The position numbers and the translations under genes are program-made. DNA of 5,291 nt, taken from Parachlamydiales bacterium (GTDB lineage: Bacteria > Chlamydiota > Chlamydiia > Chlamydiales > Rhabdochlamydiaceae). The stretch is from positions 1 to 5,291 of the forward strand of contig JAGVJV010000061.1 in the NCBI GenBank assembly GCA_020050965.1, in the 5' to 3' direction. Each line of letters starts with the position of its first letter. Position 1 is the stretch's first letter. Shown here one piece after another: positions 1-5,291 of the stretch. The notes below the pieces were generated by a model. It saw nothing but the letters and a program-made list of their open reading frames with translations. It was not told the origin of the DNA and searched no databases.

Positions 1-1181
1 TGACCTTTTTCATTTAGAGCCGTGACAAACGCCTCGCCAATCCCAAGAGAAGTGAGCATTTCCGCTGTATTATAGTATTTCGAGGTCGGGTAATTTTCTG
101 AGACCAATTTGATCGCTTTGCGATCTTTTGCAGTAAAGGCGCGCAGTGAATGTTGAACTTTCAAGCCAAGCTGACCCAAGATTTTCGAAGGGACATCAGT
201 CGGATCCTGTGTGCAGAAAAAGATCCCTACGCCTTTAGAGCGAATCAGTTTAATAATCGATTCAATTTGATCTAAAAGAGCCTTGGATGCCTCTTCAAAG
301 AGTAGGTGCGCCTCATCAATAAAGATCACCAATTTGGGTTGATCAGGATCCCCTTCTTCTGGGAATGAGGAATAAATCTCCCCTAGCAATGAAAGCATAA
401 ATGTTGAAAAGAGATTAGGTTTATCTTGGATGTCGGTCAAGCGTAAGATCGAAATATAGCCTAGACCCTCTTTTTTCCTTAACAGATCGTCTACTTCAAA
501 AGACTTTTCACCAAAAAAATCGCCTGCTCCCTGCTGCTCTAACTCAACGATTTTTCGTAGGATAATGCCGGTTGTGCTCGTCGAAATTTTTCCATATAGC
601 TCTTGGATCTCCTCTTTTCCCTCATCGATGATGTATTGCATAACCTTCTTGAGATCTTTCAAATCCAGCAGTGGAAGTTTATTGTCATCGCAGTATTTGA
701 AGATAATGGCCATTACGCCTGCTTGCGTATCGTTGAGCCCTAGAATTTTTGAAAGAAGAATGGGGCCGAATTCAGAAACGGTAGCCCTCATTCTTACCCC
801 TTTTTCGTCTGACATCGAAAGGAACTCGACCGGATAACCTTTCGGCTTGAAGGCGATTCCTATTTTGCTCATCCGCTCATCGATCTTCTTGTTCTTTTCT
901 CCCGGCTCGGCAATACCGCTGAGGTCGCCCTTGATGTCCATCAGAAGGACTGGAATCCCCTGGTTAGACAAACCTTCTGCTATCGATTGTAAGGTCGACG
1001 TTTTGCCAGTCCCCGTGGCTCCGCTAATGAGCCCGTGCCGATTGAGCGTCTTTAGGGGTATACTGACCTTCACCTGTGAGATGCATTCCTCATCCAAAAC
1101 TCCCGCGCCTAAGGTGATCGCATCCCCCTTAGTCGTATAGGCCTTTTTCATTTCAGCGACAAATTTCTCACGATTCTTCAT
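1..1181 (-). CDS. DUF853 / HerA-like P-loop ATPase (YjgR type), C-terminus cut by the window edge
   Basis: The frame from the ATG at 1181 stays open to the left edge and gives 393 residues with no stop. Visible motifs are a Walker A loop GATGTGKTS (residues 54-62, Lys60), an early MDIKGDLSG segment (81-89), a Walker B strand LVIFIDEAH (284-292, Asp289 and Glu290), and the block TQDPTDVP followed by LGQLGLKVQHSLRAFTAKD (324-353), which is typical of the DUF853 family (E. coli YjgR). Family members are usually about 500 residues, so roughly the last 100 are missing. By relation to HerA/FtsK it is expected to be a cytoplasmic, oligomeric ATPase that may translocate on DNA, but the cellular role of DUF853 proteins is not established. 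The start is supported by its position 12 nt after the stop of the upstream DUF378 gene. The Shine-Dalgarno is weak (a GGGG run). It is probably co-transcribed with that gene. Confidence 0.93.
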   Translation of the reverse strand, partial: MKNREKFVAEMKKAYTTKGDAITLGAGVLDEECISQVKVSIPLKTLNRHGLISGATGTGKTSTLQSIAEGLSNQGIPVLLMDIKGDLSGIAEPGEKNKKIDERMSKIGIAFKPKGYPVEFLSMSDEKGVRMRATVSEFGPILLSKILGLNDTQAGVMAIIFKYCDDNKLPLLDLKDLKKVMQYIIDEGKEEIQELYGKISTSTTGIILRKIVELEQQGAGDFFGEKSFEVDDLLRKKEGLGYISILRLTDIQDKPNLFSTFMLSLLGEIYSSFPEEGDPDQPKLVIFIDEAHLLFEEASKALLDQIESIIKLIRSKGVGIFFCTQDPTDVPSKILGQLGLKVQHSLRAFTAKDRKAIKLVSENYPTSKYYNTAEMLTSLGIGEAFVTALNEKG

Positions 1182-1193
1182 AAAAATACCCCA

Positions 1194-1682
1194 TTACTTG
1201 GAAATTGCTCTATAGGTGCAGCCAAGACCGAGTAAGTTCATGATGCCCGCGACACCGATGATGCCGTAGATGATTCTGCTGATGAATGCGGTATTTCCAT
1301 GGAAAAGCCAAGCAACAACATCAAATTGGAAGAGTCCCCAAAGACCCCAGTTAAGAGCTCCAATGACTACCAATAGATAGACAATAAGTCTGATAATAGG
1401 GTTCAAGCTTTTTCCGCTGCACCCTGTTGATCCGCAGGCAAGGCATGTTTGATGGTCCTTATTGCCATACCAATGGGAAATTAGTTTAACGACATGAGGC
1501 AAGCGACTTAAGACAATGACCCCAGCTAGCCCGATGATTACATAGATAATGCGGCTTGCCGGAGAAGTGTTTCCATGGAACGCCCAAGCGACGATATCAA
1601 ATTTGAGCAGTCCCCATAAACCCCAGTTAAGAGCTCCTAAGATCACCAATAGGAAGGCTAAAAGTTTTGCAAAACGGATCAT
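1194..1682 (-). CDS. Tandem DUF378 small membrane protein with Cys-rich linker
   Basis: This is a 162-residue protein made of two copies of the DUF378 (YuzA-like) unit. The first spans residues 5-60 and the second 97-155. Each carries the block GALNWGLWGL, a short FD-VAW-FHGNT stretch and SRIIY-IIG-AG, so each should supply two membrane segments (four in total). Stand-alone DUF378 proteins are usually about 60-80 residues with one unit, so this is an internal duplication. The hydrophilic linker (about 70-93) holds Cys80, Cys83 and Cys88 plus His70 and His77, a spacing that could bind a metal or form disulfides. With two segments per unit and basic residues at the N-terminus, the linker is predicted to face the cytoplasm. 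The function of DUF378 is unknown. The start is well supported: AAGGAG lies 5 nt upstream and a good promoter lies just before it. The ATPase gene begins 12 nt downstream. Confidence 0.92.
   Translation of the reverse strand: MIRFAKLLAFLLVILGALNWGLWGLLKFDIVAWAFHGNTSPASRIIYVIIGLAGVIVLSRLPHVVKLISHWYGNKDHQTCLACGSTGCSGKSLNPIIRLIVYLLVVIGALNWGLWGLFQFDVVAWLFHGNTAFISRIIYGIIGVAGIMNLLGLGCTYRAISK
1233..1637 (-). repeat. Direct intragenic duplication encoding the two DUF378 units
   Basis: Residues 16-58 (1509-1637) and 108-150 (1233-1361) align without gaps at an offset of 92 residues (276 nt). Identical protein blocks include GALNWGLWGL, FHGNT and SRIIY. DNA similarity persists over part of the unit, including an exact 18-nt match accccagttaagagctcc in both copies. 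The rest has diverged at many third positions, so the duplication is not recent and the protein sequence has been kept under selection. Confidence 0.9.
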
Positions 1683-1687
1683 CTGTT

Positions 1688-1693
1688 CTCCTT
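1688..1693 (-). promoter_or_regulatory. Shine-Dalgarno AAGGAG for the DUF378 gene
   Basis: AAGGAG reads on the minus strand and ends 5 nt before the ATG at 1682. It is the strongest ribosome binding site in the window and fixes this start. Confidence 0.85.
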
Positions 1694-1715
1694 TATATTA
1701 AACACATCTACCTTG

Positions 1716-1744
1716 GATATAATAATATTTCTGGATTATGTCAA
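1716..1744 (-). promoter_or_regulatory. Sigma70-type promoter for the DUF378-ATPase operon
   Basis: On the minus strand a perfect -35 box TTGACA (1739-1744) is followed by a 17-nt spacer and a -10 box TATATC (1716-1721, four of six consensus bases). Transcription would begin near 1709, giving a leader of about 27 nt that contains the AAGGAG site. The promoter overlaps a possible plus-strand -10 box. Confidence 0.7.
1718..1723 (+). promoter_or_regulatory. Candidate -10 box TATAAT for the DUF192 gene
   Basis: A consensus TATAAT lies on the plus strand, but no good -35 box sits 16-18 nt upstream (only AT-rich sequence at 1694-1701). A start near 1730 would give a leader of about 70 nt to the ATG at 1801. 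It would leave only about 8 nt before the ATG at 1738, which favours the later start. The box overlaps the -10 element of the divergent minus-strand promoter. Confidence 0.45.
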
Positions 1745-1800
1745 AGGGAATGGAATTACCCCAGTTGAACTTATATCTAAGTATACCGAAGATTGGGTTT

Positions 1801-2253
1801 ATGAGACAAATTGCATGGAAAACAATCGCCCTGTTTTTGGTGATTATTCATTCCGCATATGGCGCTGAGCTTACCTATCAGACGACAAGAATCATCGCGC
1901 CCAAAGGCGAGGTATTGGCTGAAATAGCCGATACAAAAATGAAACAGACGAAAGGATTAGGCGATCGAAAAGACTTGCCCCAAGGTCAAGGAATGCTATT
2001 TGTATATACCGTTCCCCATTACCATCCTGTATGGATGAAGGGGATGAATTTTGCGATCGATGTTTTATGGTTGAATGCAGATAAAAGAGTCACCTACATT
2101 GTGCCCAATTTTTCTCCCAAAACTTACCACAAAAAAGGGGCTACTTCCCGTTATTCACCCAAACCCGACACATTGTATGTGGTCGAACTGCCTGCAGGTG
2201 ACGCGACCAGACTTGGTATCAGCGTAGGAACTAAGCTATCTTTTGAGCTTTAG
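1801..2253 (+). CDS. Exported DUF192 family protein
   Basis: The protein has 150 residues from the ATG at 1801. A Sec-type signal peptide covers residues 1-21: basic N-end (MRQIAWK), a hydrophobic core (IALFLVII), and a likely cleavage site after AYG, before AEL. The mature part fits DUF192 along its length: the RKDLPQGQGMLFVY block (56-69), the WMKGMNFAIDVLWLN core (78-92), a central valine-rich strand, and the closing YVVELPAGDATRLGISVGTKL (126-146). It should be a small periplasmic beta-rich protein, and DUF192 has no established biochemical activity. Upstream in-frame ATGs at 1738 and 1750 are open, but they would bury the signal peptide behind 17-21 residues, and 1738 falls inside the -35 box of the opposite promoter. 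No start has a good Shine-Dalgarno. The stop lies inside the convergent gene. Confidence 0.88.
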   Translation: MRQIAWKTIALFLVIIHSAYGAELTYQTTRIIAPKGEVLAEIADTKMKQTKGLGDRKDLPQGQGMLFVYTVPHYHPVWMKGMNFAIDVLWLNADKRVTYIVPNFSPKTYHKKGATSRYSPKPDTLYVVELPAGDATRLGISVGTKLSFEL

Positions 2254-3157
2254 CCTTTGAGCATGCAAAGGAAGCTGCCTGGCTAATACCAGAGCCCACG
2301 TATGCAACTTGATTCGCAAAGCCTTCGGCAAAACTTAGGAGGCCACAACCTAAACCATGGACAAACGGGAAGCAATAGGAGAGCTTGGCAGCTGTTAGCA
2401 GGTATGAGTCATTATCCAGAAACAGATATAATAAAAGGCTTGCATTTGTAGCAATAAGTGTTGTGAATGCTGGATCTTTCTTGACAGCCTGCACAAAAGG
2501 CTCTGATCCAGTGATAGCTTTACCAATAGTTGCGACTTGATGCGCATAAGCTTCAGTTGAAGCAAGGACACCGCAAGCCAAGCCATAGATAGCAGGAATG
2601 CAAAAAGAAAGATCTACAGCTGCTCGTAGATTTGAATTTGTACCGAGAATCATGTTTAACGTAAGGGCTGCGGTTATAGCAACAATTGTTGTGAATGCTG
2701 GTTCAGCCTTAACAGCGTCGACAAAGCGTTCTGTTCGGGTAGGCTGCCTAACGTAATAATCGAATATTTGCTTAGTCTTAACAGGTGTTGGTTCAACTTG
2801 AGGAGGAGGAGGCGTTTCTACAACGGGAGTTGGAGGTGGAGGCGTTTCGACTATAGGTTTAGGTGTTGAAAATCCAAGGGTACCCTTGAAGGCTTCGAGT
2901 GTTGTCCGGCCGGCTAATGATAGGGCTGCTTTTAATCCATTATGGAGGCCTAGTGTAACGGCAACTAAAAGCGCTTTGACAACTGTTTCAACTAGAGCTG
3001 CAACAGCTAATGCCGAATTTGCTAGAAATCTAGTCACGGCTTTCCCTGATGTTTTCAGCTTTCCATCATCCTCATTGATAGTAAAAATATCTTGTACATT
3101 GTTGACAGCATAAGCAAAAGAAAGCTTAGTATCTTGTTGTTTGATTTCTATTGGCAT
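2231..3157 (-). CDS. Hypothetical membrane protein with two 72-residue hydrophobic-hairpin repeats and a proline-rich linker
   Basis: I do not recognise a named family for this 308-residue protein. The first 40 residues are polar with no Sec signal peptide. A hydrophobic stretch follows at 44-72 (interrupted by Glu57 and Lys61), then a proline-rich linker (about 99-127) with two VETPPPP units. Two repeats (145-216 and 221-292) come next, identical at about 34 of 72 positions without gaps. Each repeat begins FV-AVK--PAFTT and contains two hydrophobic segments separated by only about 8 polar residues (154-172/181-200 and 230-247/256-276), so it should form a tight membrane hairpin. Conserved repeat residues include one Cys-x-Pro and a GL-CG motif. 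The start has TAGGAA 5 nt upstream and a promoter before it. The layout resembles inclusion membrane (Inc) type effectors of Chlamydiae, which is inference from shape only. The last codons overlap the DUF192 gene. Confidence 0.85.
   Translation of the reverse strand: MPIEIKQQDTKLSFAYAVNNVQDIFTINEDDGKLKTSGKAVTRFLANSALAVAALVETVVKALLVAVTLGLHNGLKAALSLAGRTTLEAFKGTLGFSTPKPIVETPPPPTPVVETPPPPQVEPTPVKTKQIFDYYVRQPTRTERFVDAVKAEPAFTTIVAITAALTLNMILGTNSNLRAAVDLSFCIPAIYGLACGVLASTEAYAHQVATIGKAITGSEPFVQAVKKDPAFTTLIATNASLLLYLFLDNDSYLLTAAKLSYCFPFVHGLGCGLLSFAEGFANQVAYVGSGISQAASFACSKAKAQKIA
2246..2276. other. Hairpin around the DUF192 stop codon, possible weak terminator
   Basis: CCTTTG (2254-2259) pairs with CAAAGG (2266-2271) around a 6-nt loop. 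AGCTT (2246-2250) can also pair with AAGCT (2272-2276), leaving the TAG stop as a 3-nt bulge. No T-run follows on either strand, so it is not a canonical intrinsic terminator. It also lies within the coding sequence of the minus-strand gene. It is the only notable stem in the convergent gene junction. Confidence 0.4.
2282..2725 (-). repeat. Tandem coding repeat of 76 codons (two copies)
   Basis: The copies at 2510-2725 and 2282-2497 encode the two 72-residue repeats and are offset by 228 nt with no gap in alignment. A 15-nt stretch tgttgtgaatgctgg is identical in both (2459-2473 and 2687-2701). Elsewhere the DNA has diverged while hydrophobic and Cys/Pro/Gly positions are retained, indicating an old intragenic duplication. 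Confidence 0.88.
2801..2851 (-). repeat. 30-nt period repeat encoding VETPPPP units
   Basis: Two 21-nt units (2801-2821 and 2831-2851) encode VETPPPP in a proline-rich linker and are separated by 9 nt encoding TPV. They differ at a few positions only, so copy number could vary between strains by slippage or unequal recombination. Confidence 0.75.
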
Positions 3158-3162
3158 ATATT

Positions 3163-3166
3163 TCCT
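3163..3166 (-). promoter_or_regulatory. Shine-Dalgarno AGGA for the 308-residue gene
   Basis: TAGGAA on the minus strand places AGGA 5 nt before the ATG at 3157, in an otherwise very AT-rich leader. It supports this as the translation start. Confidence 0.6.
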
Positions 3167-3187
3167 ATTATTTTTTAATGTTAATAC

Positions 3188-3217
3188 ATAATAACAAAAA
3201 TCAAATTATCACGTCAA
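3188..3217 (-). promoter_or_regulatory. Sigma70-type promoter for the 308-residue gene
   Basis: On the minus strand TTGACG (3212-3217) and TATTAT (3188-3193), each matching five of six consensus bases, are separated by 18 nt. Transcription would begin near 3181, about 24 nt before the ATG at 3157. A weaker second pair lies upstream: TTGACT at 3248-3253 and TAAATT at 3225-3230, spacer 17. The remainder of the 128-nt gap after the cyclase stop is AT-rich and shows no convincing terminator. A small inverted repeat TGAC-AA-GTCA occurs at 3243-3252. Confidence 0.6.
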
Positions 3218-3285
3218 CATTAAAAATTTATTTATCTGAATATGACAAGTCAAATTTTTATTCGAAAGACTGGGGTATCTTCTCC

Positions 3286-5291
3286 CTATTTTTCAAGAAA
3301 AATATAGGAGCCGTCCCAAGAATCTGGAGGAGGATTTTGCAAGAATTTGGAGCAACGATCATGCAGAGTGCGGCTCGGTCCATCGCTGAGCTGATCTTGC
3401 AGCATATGCATCGCATCGGCAAAAAGCCGCTTGCGATATGCCCCTAGAGCTTGCTCATACTTAGCGATAATGGGGCCCATTTCCCCTTTTTCTCCCTTTT
3501 TACCTAGCAGCTCATAGACACTTATCTTTTCTGTCACTCCCTTGAGGATGATGGAGTCCAAGAGACGAAAAACAAAGTCTTCTTTAACATCTTGATAGAT
3601 GCTATCACTAACCATCATCGTGGTGCCATAGTACTTATTGAGGCTTTGCAGCCGAGAGGCTATGTTGACTCCATTGCCAAGAGCTGTGAAGTTGAGTCTA
3701 TCTGGCGCTCCGAAATGACCCGCCATCACACGATCTTTGTGTAGACCGAAACGTGTTTCGAAACGGGGAAGATCTTTCCACTCTGATGAATCAAATAATT
3801 CTTTAAGGGCTGCATTACATTCGAGGATTGCTTGGCAAGCGTATTTAGGATGATTTGGAAGCAAGGTTGGGGTATTCCATAGGACCATAATCCCATCGCC
3901 AATATATTTGTCTATGATACCATGCCATCGATTCTGGATAATCTCAGTCGTAACTTTAAGATAGCTTCCAAGCGCATTGGCCAGCTGATTGACAGGAAGC
4001 TTTTCCGCGAGCGAGGTAAAGTTTTTGATATCCGTGAAAAGGATGGAGACATCCTGAAGCTCTCCCCCTAGAACGGGCTCTTTCTGCGACTGAAAAAGTT
4101 GTTTCACTAGTTCTATAGGAACATACTTACTCATCGCACGCATAGCAGTCTTAGCTAGCTCAAGCCCTGAGAGGATCATATAGACATCTTGGAAAATTGA
4201 GCGTGGCTGAGACGGTTTGAAGTCAAAATTATGCATCCTCACCGTCTCATCGATGATCTTTTGTTGCTCCCTTTTAAGGAAGCGCTGCACAAAAAAACCG
4301 CTTAAGGCTATGCCGCAGATAATGATTCCAGTAACGAGGAGAAGATGGTTTCGCATCTGCTGAAGAGATCCGACATAATAGGACTGTGGAACAACGATCC
4401 CTAAGATCCAGCCTTGAGACCCCTCAATCTCTCGATATGTGACAAGATAAGTCTTTCCCTGATCCTCAAATTGGCTAGACTGAAGGGGGGATTCGGTAGT
4501 GACTAAGGCCAAGGAGGGATCTTTTAAGGCCTTCTGCAGATACTCAGGGGCATTTATCGAAGAAAAACGGAGATTATCCTCAATGGGCCTTAGCTTATCT
4601 TCAGGACTTGGGCGGGTGATGAGTTGTCCGGCATTATCGGTAATGAAAATAAGATGCGGGTCGTGAGGATTTTGCGGATCCAGTTTTGACTGACTGATCA
4701 GATCTATCTGGTTATAAAAGAGACCAACTCTCAATACCCCCAGAAAATTACCTTTAGAATCTGTGACTGAGCTTTGTACGCTCACCTCTACCCTGCGCTC
4801 GCTTTCAGGAAGATTCTTATCAATCTGCGCCCAGTGTAAATCGCTCCAGAGGCTTTGACCCTCAAACTCCTTATTAGCAGGAGTGACAAAGGTTAAGGAA
4901 GTTGTGGGATCTGCAATAGATCCCATTTGTTCTTGGTCAAATGGTGTACTAAATAGATCATTCTTAGCTGTACGGGGCCGCAATTGGGAGACCCACTTCC
5001 CATCCTTTTGATAAGTGAAGAGCGTGTCTATCGAAGCTGAAGTTTGGTTAGAGGTTCTAAAAAGACTCATTTCTCCCCGGCCGCTTGGCGCGAGCTGGAT
5101 ATCCCCCTCGGGATCGTATCCGATTTTTTCTCCATAGGTGAAGGAGATTTCAGAAAGGTTACTATTCGTAAGAATGGTAGAGAAGAGAAAAGTTTCTAAC
5201 GCGCTGAGATCTTTGGGATTAAAGACTTCATGGGAGATCTCAGCCTTAACATCATCTTCGGCTTTTTGTAATTGGTTGAGGGAGGCGGTAA
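3286..5291 (-). CDS. Membrane-bound class III adenylate cyclase with Cache sensor domain, N-terminus cut by the window edge
   Basis: The frame is open from the stop at 3286 to the right edge and gives 667 residues (numbered here from the codon ending at 5289). The ATG at 5070 is residue 74 and lies inside the sensor domain, so it is not the start. Residues 1 to about 305 form an extracytoplasmic dCache-type sensor. A membrane segment follows (about 314-335), then a HAMP-like helical linker leading to SKYVPIELVKQLF (387-399). The cyclase domain (about 411-595) has both metal-binding aspartates, in FTDIKNF (Asp420) and DKYIGDGIM (Asp465), a Lys461 at the adenine-recognising position, Thr535 in place of the second Asp (as in class IIIb enzymes), and the transition-state Asn542 and Arg546 in VNIASRL. 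It should make cAMP in response to an external ligand. The C-terminal tail (DGPS-----RC, then PPP--WDG) is common in this subfamily. A first membrane helix is expected just beyond the edge. Confidence 0.95.
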   Translation of the reverse strand, partial: TASLNQLQKAEDDVKAEISHEVFNPKDLSALETFLFSTILTNSNLSEISFTYGEKIGYDPEGDIQLAPSGRGEMSLFRTSNQTSASIDTLFTYQKDGKWVSQLRPRTAKNDLFSTPFDQEQMGSIADPTTSLTFVTPANKEFEGQSLWSDLHWAQIDKNLPESERRVEVSVQSSVTDSKGNFLGVLRVGLFYNQIDLISQSKLDPQNPHDPHLIFITDNAGQLITRPSPEDKLRPIEDNLRFSSINAPEYLQKALKDPSLALVTTESPLQSSQFEDQGKTYLVTYREIEGSQGWILGIVVPQSYYVGSLQQMRNHLLLVTGIIICGIALSGFFVQRFLKREQQKIIDETVRMHNFDFKPSQPRSIFQDVYMILSGLELAKTAMRAMSKYVPIELVKQLFQSQKEPVLGGELQDVSILFTDIKNFTSLAEKLPVNQLANALGSYLKVTTEIIQNRWHGIIDKYIGDGIMVLWNTPTLLPNHPKYACQAILECNAALKELFDSSEWKDLPRFETRFGLHKDRVMAGHFGAPDRLNFTALGNGVNIASRLQSLNKYYGTTMMVSDSIYQDVKEDFVFRLLDSIILKGVTEKISVYELLGKKGEKGEMGPIIAKYEQALGAYRKRLFADAMHMLQDQLSDGPSRTLHDRCSKFLQNPPPDSWDGSYIFLEK

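Noticed and set aside
565..1140. Two plus-strand open frames of 90 and 97 codons (565-837 and 847-1140).
   Set aside because: They lie antisense to the ATPase gene, whose frame carries clear Walker A and B and family motifs. The plus-strand translations show no recognisable domain or ribosome binding site.
1233..1637. Insertion sequence or assembly duplication as the cause of the repeated DNA.
   Set aside because: The copies differ at many third codon positions, stay in one open frame and encode a complete DUF378 unit each, with a unique linker between. This fits an old gene-internal duplication.
2395..2586. Minus-strand open frame of 63 codons inside the 308-residue gene.
   Set aside because: It is an out-of-frame shadow. 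The main frame has an internal protein repeat that stays in register for 72 residues, which only makes sense if that frame is coding.
2886..3113. Plus-strand open frame of 75 codons.
   Set aside because: It is antisense to the 308-residue gene and has no supporting start signal or family resemblance.
3240..3286. Possible intrinsic terminator after the cyclase stop.
   Set aside because: Only short imperfect stems (AAGA/TCTT or GGG/CCC) are present, with no GC-rich stem followed by a T-run, so a terminator cannot be supported.
3151..3447. Plus-strand open frame of 98 codons spanning the AT-rich gap and the cyclase tail.
   Set aside because: Half of it is antisense to the conserved cyclase C-terminal tail and the rest translates AT-rich control DNA. 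No ribosome binding site precedes it.

Overview
This window holds five protein genes, four on the minus strand and one on the plus strand. They come from a bacterium with a Gram-negative type of cell envelope. The gene content (a HerA-like ATPase, a DUF192 exported protein and a Cache-type class III nucleotide cyclase) does not fix the taxon. One protein (2231-3157) has paired hydrophobic hairpins, a proline-rich linker and no Sec signal, which is the style of host-membrane proteins of intracellular bacteria such as the Chlamydiae. A chlamydia-like origin is therefore a low-to-moderate confidence inference. There is no rRNA, tRNA, CRISPR array, insertion sequence or phage gene.

Layout from left to right: (1) 1-1181, minus: a DUF853/HerA-like P-loop ATPase whose C-terminus lies beyond the left edge. 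(2) 1194-1682, minus: a small membrane protein made of two DUF378 units joined by a cysteine-bearing linker. It lies 12 nt upstream of the ATPase, so the two probably form an operon driven by a good sigma70-type promoter at 1716-1744. (3) 1801-2253, plus: an exported DUF192 protein, divergent from that operon. Its best -10 box overlaps the -10 box of the opposite promoter. (4) 2231-3157, minus: an unrecognised 308-residue protein with two ungapped 72-residue repeats, overlapping the DUF192 gene tail to tail by 23 bp. (5) 3286-5291, minus: a receptor-type class III adenylate cyclase with an extracytoplasmic Cache sensor. Its reading frame stays open to the right edge, so the real start is outside the window and the methionine at 5070 is internal.

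The cyclase and the 308-residue protein point the same way with a 128-nt AT-rich gap between them. The latter has its own plausible promoter (3188-3217), so read-through is possible but not required. No functional link between the cyclase, the DUF192 gene and the DUF378/ATPase pair can be shown from this sequence. The least explained gene is the 308-residue repeat protein, and the most unusual known-family architecture is the tandem DUF378 protein with its Cys-rich linker.
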